Shown: in pieces, positions 34,956 to 46,568 of the stretch
How positions within the stretch are numbered: position 1 is the first letter of the stretch
How the letters are laid out: each line of letters starts with the position of its first letter
From: Tretioscincus oriximinensis
Lineage: Eukaryota > Chordata > Lepidosauria > Squamata > Gymnophthalmidae
DNA: 64,000 nucleotides
Direction: 5' to 3'
NCBI GenBank assembly: GCA_022410635.1
Contig: JAJVDF010000211.1
Coordinates: 1,346,930 to 1,410,929 of the forward strand
The notes under the pieces: generated by a model
Databases searched by the model: none
Seen by the model: the letters and a program-made list of their open reading frames with translations, nothing else
What the model was told of the DNA's origin: nothing
Position numbers and translations under genes: made by a program

Positions 34956-35680
34956 TGTTGGGGTTAGTCATATAGGAATATATTAACTGGCATTAATATA
35001 TCTGATATAAAATATACAAGGATTGACCTTTGCTAGCCAAAGTGAGGCCTGGGTATAAAATTTTGGAAAATCTCTGGATACCCCAGCCCCAGGAGGTAAA
35101 CAGGAAAGGCCAAATGTCTATTCCTGTCCTGAGGGCATATTTTATTCCAGAAACCTTGCCAGACTGAAGGGATTAATGACACCCAACGTGGCAAAAGGGC
35201 ATTCATTGTTTAACTAGCCATGCACCTGGCCTAAAACCGTTAGCTTGATAGTGGCAGAAGAGGAAGCCTATTAAAGCTTTATTCCCTCATGTGAGTCACA
35301 GTATTCCTGGACTTAGGAGGGGAAACCAGGATAAACGAAAGCTAAAAGGGTCAATCTTGTATCTTCCCACCAAACCATATTTGGCATTTCCTGACACAGG
35401 CTGCACCTCCTTCGGGAGGAGAGAAACCATCACACAGGTGTCANAACCTGGGCACATCTCCAGTCCGTCCTAACCCACGTGTCTGTACCACCCTCTCTGA
35501 CATCACTGAATTGATCCACGCTTTCTGATATTGACGTCAATAAAAAACTCTGCACAGTTGTATTCTGGAGTGTCTCATGACCCNATGAGCCTCCTGGATC
35601 ACCTTTGAACCCAAGCTATGGTCTCCATGTGAATCTATTTTACNCAAGTCTGCACGCTTTGGATCCAGCTACCCCCGTTA
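34956..35680 (+). mobile_element. Solo LTR, copy 2
   Basis: It runs from TGTTGGGGTT to CTACCCCCGTTA with 6-bp target duplications AGTGGC (34950-34955 and 35681-35686). AATAAA is at 35539-35544. It is related to the LTR at 25230-25931. Unit B shows the uninterrupted site with a single AGTGGC (42049-42054), proving this is an insertion of 725 bp plus duplication. There is no internal region. Confidence 0.85.
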
Positions 35681-36675
35681 AGTGGCAATCTTAATCATTT
35701 CCATACTATAGCCCTTTTTGCTCTGAAACTTCTTCCCAATTATTCATTTGAATAGTGGCCAGTTACCTGCATACTTGTATAAATTACTGAAGTTCCTGAG
35801 GCATGTGGGTGGTAGGTCCCTATTTGGGGATACAATCTGGAATAAGGCTCAATGCAGAAAAAACATCAATTTCAGTGTTGCTTGTTCTGGATTAAGCAGC
35901 AACAAATCCTAATCTGAAAGAGTGCGGCTGTGATTGCAAAGGGCATTGCGTCAAATCTGTATTGTAGCACGCATTGGGTCAGTTGGCTGTTAAACATGTC
36001 TAATGCAGTCTTGACCATCAGAAAAGAGACAATGAGAAACTAGCAATTACACTTGACTTAAATAAATNTATTGATTTACATTCTAGTACCAGTGTATCCC
36101 AGAATCCATTATAAGGCTATGGCATCCAAATTTTCCCAGCTGCCACTAGTTTAAACTTAACTCAAGAAAACTACTTGGTTCTTAAATCTCAAGAGTTGAC
36201 ATCTCGGAGGACCATAGTCTTGCTGATCTTTGTATTTTAATTAGAACACCAGTGAGTCAGATTCATAAAAAGAGCTAAAAGCACAACCGATTTGGCAGAG
36301 ATATGTAGACCATAGGAACCGCTGCACTTCATGCCAGGTCAACATGTTGTGAGCAGCTGCTTGGAAATACATTTCTGCAACAATCTCCCAATTACTCTTT
36401 TAACAAATAGAAAATGTGTCCTTTTTCTTCCTTTTTGTTACAAGATTTTGATTCGTACTTNTGATGAAGAGATCTGAAAACTGTCCAAGAAAGGGCCACC
36501 TCGAAGGCAGAAAGGTGGGTCCTGCTTGAGAAGATACAACAGTGCAAGGTCCCAGAATTTGCCTTTGAATCTGATTTTCATAACAAGAGTGGGAAAGAAA
36601 GAGGTAAGTAAAAGAGCAATTGCTACTAGGAAGCTAGAAAATTTAGCACTGAGGAGAATCAATGCAAGCAAGTTT

Positions 36676-36905
36676 GGTGTTGGGGTTAGAGTGTCGGACT
36701 CTTATCTGAAAGTCTCCTGGTTCGATTCTACACTCCTCTGTGGGGCCCGCTGGGTGACCTTGGGCTAGTCACAACCCAAGTGTCTGAGTTTTCTCAGCCC
36801 TACCCAAGTGTCTATTGTGAAGAGAAAGACAGAAGATTATGTAAGCCACTTTGGTTCCTTTCAGGTTGAGAAAAGCAGGGTATAAAAAAATGCCACATCT
36901 TCTTC
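36676..36905 (+). mobile_element. tRNA-derived SINE (family 'B')
   Basis: GGGGTTAGAGTGTCGGACTC (A-box-like) and TCCTGGTTCGATTCTACACT (B box) form a tRNA-like head, followed by GGGTGACCTTGGGCTAGTCA, TATGTAAGCCACTTTGGTTC and GCAGGGTATAAA. An almost identical copy in unit B (43090-43318) arose by the segmental duplication rather than by transposition. Confidence 0.8.
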
Positions 36906-37112
36906 TATCTGAAGAGAGCTGAACATAAATAGTACCTGATATCATCAAATAGATCTTGGCTAAATAACATTTCTGTATTTTATAATTATGGTGCTCTTGG
37001 GTTCTCTTTGAAGGAACATCTGAAAAACATGTCCGGATTTTTGTTAATTCAACATCTTCACTGACATACCTTGATCAGCATACCTTGATCTATGTTTGCT
37101 TACAATGCAGAA

Positions 37113-37240
37113 TTTCAGAGAAATAGCCATGTTAGCCCAGTAGAAAGTCCAGCAAAGGGCTGGCTAGTAGCACTTAGAGACTAACAGTAGAAAAGTAGGT
37201 GGCATAAGCTTTTGAAGACACGTCTACTTCTTCAGATGGA
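37113..37240 (+). repeat. R-pal half element in unit A
   Basis: TTTCAGAGAAATAGCCATGT ... ACACGTCTACTTCTTCAGAT. The duplicated copy at 43515-43641 differs by several substitutions and a deletion, the only clear differences in an otherwise nearly identical tract. Confidence 0.7.
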
Positions 37241-38084
37241 GAATCACAGTGATTTGATTTCTTTTAGTCACAAAAAGTCACAGAACTTATACTATAATTA
37301 TAGTATAGTATACGTCTAAGTTTGGAAAATACATTGAATTGCTATACACTGAGAATTATCACTGAGAAAAAGCTACCTGAATGTTTGCCCCTTTGAAGTC
37401 AAATTGAAGAGATACCTTGATTCTTATAGGTTTAATGAAAAACCAATGATACATTGATATAGGGAGTACATTGCATCCTAGAATAGATACAGTAGTTTCA
37501 TAAGCCCTGTGCACACTTAAACTTNAATCTAGATTCAGTCCACTTTGAGAGTGAGAGAATGCCTCAGCAATGTGACAAGCTGTTTTTTTCAGCATTTTCC
37601 TACATTTTCAGGAAACCAAAAAATATTATCCACTTTGCTGATATGTTCTCCCATTCTGAAAGTGAGCTGAAGCGGGGTTAAAACCTAGCTGTAACCAAAC
37701 CCTTATAGATGCTAAATTGTTTCTGCTGTTAGGCATTCTAATTCTGCAGTTCTGCAATTAGGGTTTTTATTTATTAGCCAAGAGAGAAACTTTGGAAACA
37801 AACAGTATCCACATAATTTTTGCAGGGACCACGGATAGTTTTTCTCGTCAATATTTGGAAACCCTTCTCCAAAACCAGACCCCCAGCAGCAGACGAAACA
37901 CACAACTGTTCAAGACTAGAATCGCACAACTAAACAACAGCACACCATCCATAGTTAAGCTAACGGACAACAGGAATTACAACTCTAAACCTACAACGAA
38001 TGAGATAAAATCCCCTTTGTGGAAAATTCCAGTTTTCCCTAGTGTAATTTTCAGTTTTCAACAGGAGGAGTACGCGCTGAAAGA

Positions 38085-39035
38085 ATGATCTGCCACAATT
38101 TCTCCAAAATCATTATTACTGAGTTTGTTCTTCTTGGATTCTCCAATCTGCATCGGTGGCAAAGGCCTCTCTTCTTCCTGTTCCTCCTCATGTATATCCT
38201 CACATTGATTGGTAATTGCTTGGTCATCCTCTTGATAAAGATCGACCACCGCTTGCAAACTCCAATGTACTATTTTCTAGGCAAACTTTCCTGGCTGGAG
38301 ATCATTATCACCACAACTGTCACCCCGCAGATGCTCATCCTGCTTATCTTGAAGAAAAACACAGTCTCCTTCTTTGCCTGTGCNTTGCAAAGCTATATCT
38401 ACTTTGTCGCTGGTTCCACTGAAGTTCTCCTTTTGGCTGCCATGTCAGTGGATCGCTACATGGCTATATGCAAACCCCTCCGGTACACATCAATCATGAG
38501 TTCGCGGGTCTGCACACTAATGTTTCTCTCTTGCTGGCTGTGTAGCTTTCTCTCCATTTCCGCTTTGACAGTCCTCAAAGCAGGGCTCCCTTTTTGTGGA
38601 TCCAACATCATTGACCATTTCTTCTGTGACAGTGGCCCCATGCTTGAGATGATATGCGCTGATGTTCACCTTCTCCGGGCTTTAGACTTGTCAGTTTCCT
38701 GCTTCATGCTGCTCACATCTGTATTTGTGACAACAGTCTCTTATATCTGTATTATTGTTACTGTGATGAGGATCCCTTCGGCCAAAGGCAGGAAAAAAGC
38801 ATTTAGCACCTGCACGTCTCACATCACAGTGGCATCGCTTTATTATGGCAGCTCTATCTTCATCTANATCACCCCCGCAGGAAGCAACTCAACGGAATTG
38901 AACAAACTCGCCACCATATTAAACACAGTGGTGACTCCGCTGCTGAACCCCATCATTTATAGCTTCAGGAACAAGACAGTGAAGGAAGCAATGAGAAACA
39001 CCATGGGGAAATGTCCAAGATTGTCGGAGTACTAG
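38085..39035 (+). CDS. Olfactory receptor, OR6/OR11-like (unit A), one ambiguous codon
   Basis: This is a 316-residue class II receptor of a different family from the upstream ones: MSVDRYMAIC replaces MAYDRY, loop 2 reads CGSNIIDHFFCD, and helix 6 has KAFSTCTSHITVASLYYGSS. It has an NFS sequon at 5-7, GN at 43-44, QTPMYYFLGKLSWLE and NPIIYSFRNKTVKEA. A pyrimidine-rich TTTTCAACAG lies just before the start and may be the splice acceptor. The base at 38384 is a GCN wobble (alanine). The base at 38867 gives TAN at codon 261: tyrosine (as in the copy at 44487) or a stop, so integrity depends on one base. The subfamily name is a motif judgement. Confidence 0.88.
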   Translation: MICHNFSKIIITEFVLLGFSNLHRWQRPLFFLFLLMYILTLIGNCLVILLIKIDHRLQTPMYYFLGKLSWLEIIITTTVTPQMLILLILKKNTVSFFACXLQSYIYFVAGSTEVLLLAAMSVDRYMAICKPLRYTSIMSSRVCTLMFLSCWLCSFLSISALTVLKAGLPFCGSNIIDHFFCDSGPMLEMICADVHLLRALDLSVSCFMLLTSVFVTTVSYICIIVTVMRIPSAKGRKKAFSTCTSHITVASLYYGSSIFIXITPAGSNSTELNKLATILNTVVTPLLNPIIYSFRNKTVKEAMRNTMGKCPRLSEY

Positions 39036-40931
39036 GTAGGATTCTTGATTCCTATCTATTCATTTTATATCTTGCGTTCCTTGTACACTTGCAAACAAAA
39101 CCANGAGGACAGAGATTGGAAAGATCCATCAATATCAGCTTTCATCACTGGTGCTTGGCCCCAAATATTTAAAGGTACACCTCCTCCCAGCCCTCACCCT
39201 ACGATCTTCTGAGGAGGCTCTCCTGATAGTCCCTCTCATTCACTTATTAAGGGTGTGTGGATACATGGGAGGGCCTTCTCTGTGATGGCCCCAGGTTGTG
39301 AAATTGTCTTCCTTTTGTGATGCACCAAACACCTACACTATACACATTCTGATGCTCTTGAAGATGCTCCTGTGCACAATTGTCTTTGGCTGAGCCAAAT
39401 CTCCCACCTCCATGAAGACTCCATGAAGCATTTTTAATTGCTCTACTTTAACTATTTTACGGTTTCTTATTGTCATCTGCCCTGAGACCTCTGGGTATAG
39501 GGCACAATATAAATGTAAATAAATAAATAATAAATGGTGTTTCTGTTCATTTATGCCCTTATGTCTGTATTAATAAAACCTGACTTTTTTTTCATTTTTT
39601 TATTTGAAAAACTACAAATAAACAGACTTTACATACAAACATTAAAAAATCATCCCACTCTAACCCTCCCTCACTTCCTTACTAAATGTATGTTCTATAT
39701 TACATTGCACTGGGTTAGGATCATTAGAATCATATGGGTTTAGATTTGACTTCATGGTTTTCTCTGCTTGAGACTGCTCGGGTGCAATTGGTGGGCACCT
39801 GTGTGAGACAGGATGCTGCATGAGGTGGGCTTCAGCAGGGCTCCTCTGATATTTTTATGTTCTTGTGAACCATCATTTAATCCAAAGCTTGTTCCATTTT
39901 TAGAACTGACCCAAATTAGCTATATCAATGCACATTTGCATTAAGCAGATTGACTAGCATTGAGACAAAGACTTGGGTTGCATACACACATCACCTTTAT
40001 TCTGCTACTATAATGGAATATTCCATAATAAAGCATTGTGTAGACTGGATTATTCCAGAATATCCAAGCTGTATTGAGGAATATAGTGCAATAAATAAGT
40101 GATGTATAGATGCAGCCTTGTGCTGCAATGCAGATTCAATGCATGCACTTAACTCATTCAGATCCAGTCGACGTGTGGTATCTCCATTGCTAAGACTGGA
40201 ACTATTCATTAAAACATTCCCCTGGTTGCTGATTTAGGGAACAAGTTTAAATGTGAATGAGTTTGTATGCTTTGAATACGGGCATATCAGAATGAATGCA
40301 AAAATGTGGGCTGAACACATATTAATTTTCATGTGTAAAAAATGATGCAGCCATCAATAGGCAACTTGGGATCTAAATAAGATCCTACAATTGCCTCTTG
40401 CTACGCATTGGCAACCATCTTCTAAGATCAGCTCAAAAAACATTATGAGAGACCAGCCAAGCACCTGCCCACTTCTGCTTGTTTAGCTTCTGGTAGCCTA
40501 ATGAAGAAAAAACTAGCAAGAGGAACTTGTAGTACTTTAGAGAATAGCCAATAAAAGGCAGGCAACATGAGCTTTCGTCTACTTCTTCAGATGCTAGGGA
40601 AAAACTGCCTAAAGGCAGATAACAACCTGAGTGCTAGAAATAACAACAGAAATGGAAACGTGGGTGTAGGTGATTAGTCATCTCAATCCTCCTAAGGAGA
40701 AGGAAGTACCTGGGGAAAGAAGGGCAAATAAGTAAAAGTGTTGCAACAAAATATTATGTAGACAAGTGAAGAGAAGAACAGTCCTAGAGTGCTCTCAAGA
40801 AGGTTGAGATGTAAACTGGTGTTACAATACGTGTAGTCTGCTAGACAATGGTTGTATCGACATTCCTGCTAGTCTACTTCCATTTGAAGAGAGTAGGAGT
40901 GGGAATTTAATTCCAAAATTAAGTTTACATT
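39036..40931. other. Intergenic part of unit A
   Basis: A SINE tail lies at 39476-39535, a CR1-B 3' fragment (plus) at about 39765-39870, the MITE at 39976-40117 and an R-pal half element at 40513-40602. No gene is present. Confidence 0.6.
39976..40117. mobile_element. MITE with GGYTGCAT ends
   Basis: GGTTGCATACACACATCACC at the left answers GTGATGTATAGATGCAGCC at the right, with an internal foldback around TATTCCATAATAAAGC. Degraded relatives are in unit B at about 46240-46330 and around the LTR at 25.2 and 25.9 kb. The target duplication is unclear, so the superfamily is not assigned. Confidence 0.55.
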
Positions 40932-43089
40932 TTAAATGGAAAGCTTGAAAACTTTTTCTTCAATAAATTTCCCAGTAGAATATATTAGTTGATTTACAGC
41001 ACTTCTCTACAAGGAAATTACTTAATTTCCCTATACATATTCAAATTTCCTTTGTTTCATTTTTTTCTACCATCTTTTTTCCATGAATCACTTGAGCTCT
41101 GAAAATAAATACGTAGTAAAAATGCAGGAAATGCATTTAGTTTTCTTTCTTTTTAGAAAATAAATGTTACAGCTCTTTATACATGTATCTAATAACCCCG
41201 TTTAAGGAGTTCACCGATCCACATTGTCTGTGTGGGACAAGCAAGGGGGCTTGGAGCTCTTGGGACTAGTATAGGGTTACTAAACACCCCAGTTAGAGCA
41301 GGGCAACCCCAGAAGATTGGAGTGTGTCCCAGGAATTTGAGTTAAGTCCTGGATTCCTGGAGAAGCCCATGATCTTTAAAACGTAGTTTTGGCAACCTGG
41401 GTTTCAGAACTCTTCTTCTATCACAACTCCTACCATGTGCATGGTGAAAGAAGTAGGTGAGGCAGCTGATCAATATTCTTGCACATGCCTGAATGACAAT
41501 GAGCTGCCCGGCCCAGCAAAGGCAAAGAATTTGTTCACTTGCACCTGCCCTCGGGGGGGGGGGGAGGTGGGCAGACACCCAGGTGCCAGGGCAACGGCCA
41601 TCTAGCTGATTGGCTAGGTGGGCCAGGTGTGTTGAACGAGTGGCCGCCACCTGCCGTCCCCACCGCTACTGCTATCACCTCTGGCTGGCATCTGAGTGGG
41701 CAGATAGAAGGCACCTGTGAGCAGGGCCTGCTCAGCTGCCTAGCCAGTTTGGTAAGGGCTGTTCAAGGCCCATGGTTTTTAAACGGCACTGTTAGGGGGG
41801 AGGAGACATGGCTTGGGGTGGGGGAGGGCTTGGAAAGGTGAGGGGATGGGGCTTGGATGGGAGCAGATTTCTCCAGTTTATATATTGTATTTGAAATGTG
41901 GGGATCCTAGACAGCCCCAAATTGAACCCCAGGGAGTTGAAATTTCCAGGGATTTTTGCAAATTATTTCCTAATAATACTTATATCCTAACAATCAATAG
42001 GTCAGTGCCTGTTTTGCCTGTTTAGTGATCTGGTTCTGACCGTAGATTAGTGGCAATTTTAATCATTTCCATACTATGGCCCTTTTTGCTCTGGAACTTA
42101 TTCCCAATTATTTATGTGAATAGTGGCCAGTTACCTGCATACTTGTATAAATTACATGTGGGTGGGAGGTCNCTATTTGGGGATACAATCAGGAATAAGG
42201 CTCAATGCAGAAAGACATCCATTTCAGTATTGCTTGTTCTGGATTAAGCAGCAACACATCCTAATCTGAAAGAATGCGGCTGTGATTGCAAAGGGCATTG
42301 TGTCAAATCTNTATTGTAGCACGCATTGGGTNAGTTGGCTGTCAAACATGTCTAAGGCAGTCTGCTAATTCAGATCACTGGATTACTAATACAGATTTAT
42401 TAGCACAGTGAGTGCATAAAGTTCTAGAAATCTTGATCATCAGAAAAGAGAAAATGAGAAACTAACAATTATACTTGACTTACATTTATTGATTTACATT
42501 CTAGTACCAGTGTATCTCAGAATCCATTGTAAGGCTATGGCATCCAAACTTTTCCAGCTGCCACTAGTTTAAACTTAACTCAAGGAAACTACTTGGCTCT
42601 TAAATCTCAAGAGTTGACATCTCGGAGGACCATAGTCTTGCTGATCTTTGTATTTTAATTAGAACACCAGTGAGTCAGATTCATAAAAAGAGCTAAAAGC
42701 ACAACCAATTTGGCAGAGATATGTAGACCATAGGAACCGCTGCACTTCATGCCAGGTCAACATGTTGTGAGCAGCTGCTTGGAAATACATTTTCACAACA
42801 TTCTCCCAATTACTCTTTTAACAAATAGAAAATTTGTCCTTTATCTTCCTTTTTGTTACAAGATTTTGATTCGTACTTCTGATGAAGAGAGCTGAAAACA
42901 GTCCAAGAAAGGACCACCTCGAAGGCAGAAAGGTGGATCCTGCTTGAGAAGATACAACAGTGCAAGGTCCCAGAATTTGCCTTTGNTTTTCATAACAAGA
43001 GCAGGAAAGAAAGAGGTAAGTAAAAGAGCAATTGCTACTAGGAAGCTAGAAAATTTAGCACTGAGGAGAATCAATGCAAGCAAGTTTGG

Positions 43090-43318
43090 TGTTGGGGTTA
43101 GAGTGTCGGACTCTTATCTGAAAGTCTCCTGGTTCGATTCTACACTCCTCTGTGGGGCCCGCTGGGTGACCTTGGGCTAGTCACAACCCAAGTGTCTGAG
43201 TTTTCTCAGCCCTACCCAAGTGTCTATTGTGAAGAGAAAGACAGAAGATTATGTAAGCCACTTTGGTTCCTTTCAGGTTGAGAAAAGCAGGGTATAAAAA
43301 AATGCCACATCTTCTTCT
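43090..43318 (+). mobile_element. tRNA-derived SINE (family 'B'), unit B copy
   Basis: It is essentially identical to 36676-36905 and inherited through the tandem duplication. The head has the same A-box and B-box-like blocks. Confidence 0.8.
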
Positions 43319-44486
43319 ATCTGAAGAGAGCTGAACATAAATAGTACCTGATATCATCAAATAGATCTTGGCTAAATAACATTTCTGTATTTTATAATTA
43401 TGGTGCTCTTGGGTTCTCTTTGAAGGAACATCTGAAAAACATGTCCGGATTTTTGTTAATTCAACATCTTCACTGACATACCTTGATCAGCATACCTTGA
43501 TCTATGTTTGCTTACAATGCAGAATTTCAGAGAAATAGCCATGTTAGTCTAGTAGAAAGTCCAGTAAAGTGNCTAGTAGCACTTGACAGTAGAAAAGTAG
43601 GTGGCATAAGCTTTTGAAGACACGTCTACTTCTTCAGATGGAGAATCACAGTGATTTGATTTCTTTTAGTCACAAAAAGTCACAGAACTTATACTATAAT
43701 TATAGTATAGTATACGTCTAAGTTTGGAAAATACATTGAATTGCTATACACTGAGAATTATCACTGAGAAAAAGCTACCTGAATGTTTGCCCCTTTGAAG
43801 TCAAATTGAAGAGATACCTTGATTCTTATAGGTTTAATGAAAAACCAATGATACATTGATATAGGGAGTACATTGCATCCTAGAATAGATACAGTAGTTT
43901 CATAAGCCCTGTGCACACTTAAACTTNAATCTAGATTCAGTCCACTTTGAGAGTGAGAGAATGCCTCAGCAATGTGACAAGCTGTTTTTTTCAGCATTTT
44001 CCTACATTTTCAGGAAACCAAAAAATATTATCCACTTTGCTGATATGTTCTCCCATTCTGAAAGTGAGCTGAAGCGGGGTTAAAACCTAGCTGTAACCAA
44101 ACCCTTATAGATGCTAAATTGTTTCTGCTGTTAGGCATTCTAATTCTGCAGTTCTGCAATTAGGGTTTTTATTTATTAGCCAAGAGAGAAACTTTGGAAA
44201 CAAACAGTATCCACATAATTTTTGCAGGGACCACGGATAGTTTTTCTCGTCAATATTTGGAAACCCTTCTCCAAAACCAGACCCCCAGCAGCAGACGAAA
44301 CACACAACTGTTCAAGACTAGAATCGCACAACTAAACAACAGCACACCATCCATAGTTAAGCTAACGGACAACAGGAATTACAACTCTAAACCTACAACG
44401 AATGAGATAAAATCCCCTTTGTGGAAAATTCCAGTTTTCCCTAGTGTAATTTTCAGTTTTCAACAGGAGGAGTACGCGCTGAAAGA

Positions 44487-45437
44487 ATGATCTGCCACAA
44501 TTTCTCCAAAATCATTATTACTGAGTTTGTTCTTCTTGGATTCTCCAATCTGCATCGGTGGCAAAGGCCTCTCTTCTTCCTGTTCCTCCTCATGTATATC
44601 CTCACATTGATTGGCAATTTTTTAGTCATCCTCTTGATAAAGATCGACCACCGCTTGCAAACTCCAATGTACTATTTTCTAGGGAAACTTTCCTGGCTGG
44701 AGATCATTATCACCACAACTGTCACCCCGCAGATGCTCACCCTGCTCATCTTGAAGGAAAACACGATCTCCTTGTTTGCCTGTGCCTTGCAAAGCTATAT
44801 CTACTTCATCGCTGGTTCCACTGAAGTTCTCCTTTTGGCTGTTATGTCAGTGGATCGCTACATGGCTATATGCAAACCCCTCCGGTACACATCAATCATG
44901 AGTTCGCGGGTCTGCACACTAATGTTTCTCTCTTGCTGGCTGTGCAGCTTTCTCTCCATTTCCACCTCGGCATTCCTCAAATCAGGGNTCCCTTTGTGTG
45001 GATCCAACATCATTGACCATTTCTTCTGTGACAATGGCCCCTTGCTTGAGGTAATATGTATTGACGCTTATCTTCTCCGGACTTTAGACTTGTCAGTTTC
45101 CTGCTTCATGCTGCTCACTTCTGTATCTGTGACAACAGTCTCTTATATCTGTATTATTGTTACTGTTATGAGTATCCCCTCGGCCACAGGTAGGAAAAAA
45201 GCATTTAGCACCTGCACGTCTCACATCACAGTGGCGTCGCTTTATTATGGCAGCTCTATCTTCATCTACATCATCCCTACAGGAAGAAACTCCAGGGAAT
45301 TGAACAAAGTCGCTACCATACTAAACACAGTGGTGACTCCGCTGGTGAATCCCATCATTTATAGCTTCAGGAACAAGACAGTGAAGGAAGCATTAAGAAA
45401 CACCATGGGAAAATGTCCAAGATTGTCAGAGTACTAG
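44487..45437 (+). CDS. Olfactory receptor, OR6/OR11-like (unit B)
   Basis: This 316-residue paralogue of the gene at 38085 has about 30 amino-acid differences, all from codon 45 onward. They cluster at residues 160-170 (helix 4/loop 2) and 183-200 (loop 2/helix 5), regions that shape the odorant pocket. All class II landmarks are present: QTPMYYFLGK, MSVDRYMAIC, CGSNIIDHFFCD, KAFSTCTSHI and NPIIYSFRNK. Codon 261 is TAC (tyrosine), so the frame is fully open. The base at 44988 (NTC) leaves one hydrophobic residue uncertain. The first 44 codons and more than 1 kb upstream match unit A without a difference I could find. Confidence 0.94.
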   Translation: MICHNFSKIIITEFVLLGFSNLHRWQRPLFFLFLLMYILTLIGNFLVILLIKIDHRLQTPMYYFLGKLSWLEIIITTTVTPQMLTLLILKENTISLFACALQSYIYFIAGSTEVLLLAVMSVDRYMAICKPLRYTSIMSSRVCTLMFLSCWLCSFLSISTSAFLKSGXPLCGSNIIDHFFCDNGPLLEVICIDAYLLRTLDLSVSCFMLLTSVSVTTVSYICIIVTVMSIPSATGRKKAFSTCTSHITVASLYYGSSIFIYIIPTGRNSRELNKVATILNTVVTPLVNPIIYSFRNKTVKEALRNTMGKCPRLSEY

Positions 45438-46049
45438 GTAGAGGGATTCTTGATTCCTATCTATTTATTTTCACCATATGTGTTTCCTGATGGTCCCTCT
45501 CATTCATTCATTAAGGGCGTGTGGATACATGGGAAGGTCTTCTCTGTGATGGCCCCAGGTTGTGAAGTTGTCTTCCTTTTGTGATGCACCGAACACCTAC
45601 ACTATTCACATTCAGATGCATCTTGTACATGCTCCTGTGCGCAATTCTTTTTGGCTGAGCCTCCATGCAGATTCTATTTTTAAGTATTCTATTTTAACTA
45701 TTTTACAGTTTCTTATTGTCATCTGCCCTGAGACCTCTTGGTATAAGGTGGAATGTAAATAAATAAATAATAAATTGTCTTTCAGTCCCTTTATGCCCTT
45801 ATTATGCTAGTCTGTATTAGTAAAATCTGACTTTCTTTTTTTAATATTTTTTTTATTTGAGAAACTACAAACAAACAGATTTTTACATACAAACATTAAT
45901 AAACCATCCCCCCTACCCATCCATCTCATGCCCTGAAGGGACTATTCGACTTACTACATCTATGTTTTATATTTATTACATTGCACTGGGTTAGGATCAT
46001 TAGAATCATATGTTAAGATTTGACTTTATGCAGGTGAGGGTTCTGTAGT

Positions 46050-46175
46050 CCCCCTGCTTGAGACTGCTCAGGTGCAATTGGTGGGCCCCTGAAAGAGACA
46101 GAATACAGTACTAGGTGGGCTATCGTCTGATTCAGGGGGGCTCTTCTTATATATTTAGGTTCTTGTGCACCATCC
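46050..46175 (+). mobile_element. CR1-B LINE 3' fragment (unit B)
   Basis: GAGACTGCTCAGGTGCAATT, GGTGGGCTATCGTCTGATTC, GGGGGCTCTTCTTAT. It corresponds to 39765-39870 in unit A. Confidence 0.6.
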
Positions 46176-46568
46176 AAGGCTATGAGCTTGTTCCATTTTT
46201 AGAACTGACCCAAATTAGTTTATCAATGTACTTTGGGACAGGGACTTTATTCCACTACTATAGTGGACTATTCAACAATAAAGCATTGTGTAGACTGGAT
46301 TATTGTGAAATAAATAAGTGTTGAAGCCTTCTGCTACAATGCAGATTCAGTGCATGGACTTAGCTCATTCAGATCCAGTCAATGTGTGATGGTTCCATTG
46401 CTCAGTCTGGAACTGCTAGTTCTGCATGGATGCAGTATTGATTAATGTATTAACTGGTGTTATAATACATGTAGTCTGCCAGACAATGGTTGGATCGACA
46501 GTCCTGCCAGTCTATTGCCATTTGAAGATAGTAGGAGAAGGAAATTAATTCTAAACTGAAGTTTTCAT

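Larger units (their letters stand above)
33841..40931 (+). repeat. Tandem segmental duplication, unit A
   Basis: It starts TTAAATGGAGAGCTTGACAA and ends AAGTTTACAT, where unit B begins directly. It is colinear with 40932-46568, including one OR6/OR11-like gene, a family 'B' SINE, an R-pal repeat and a MITE. Outer parts differ by several per cent by eye, but about 36595-38212 is almost identical to B. Unit A alone has the LTR at 34956-35680 and an extra segment at about 40210-40810 with an R-pal copy. GC-rich 34330-34670 is shared with B and has no assigned function. Confidence 0.85.
40932..46568 (+). repeat. Tandem segmental duplication, unit B
   Basis: It abuts unit A with no spacer. It is shorter than A because it lacks the LTR and the 40210-40810 segment. 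It has a short extra piece at about 42366-42430 not in A. It carries the second OR6/OR11-like gene. GC-rich 41540-41760 corresponds to 34440-34650 in A. Confidence 0.85.

Noticed and set aside
41342..41841. Overlapping 100-codon frames in GC-rich sequence
   Set aside because: The equivalent region in unit A (34332-34667) keeps neither frame intact over its length; they are chance frames in GC-rich duplicated sequence.
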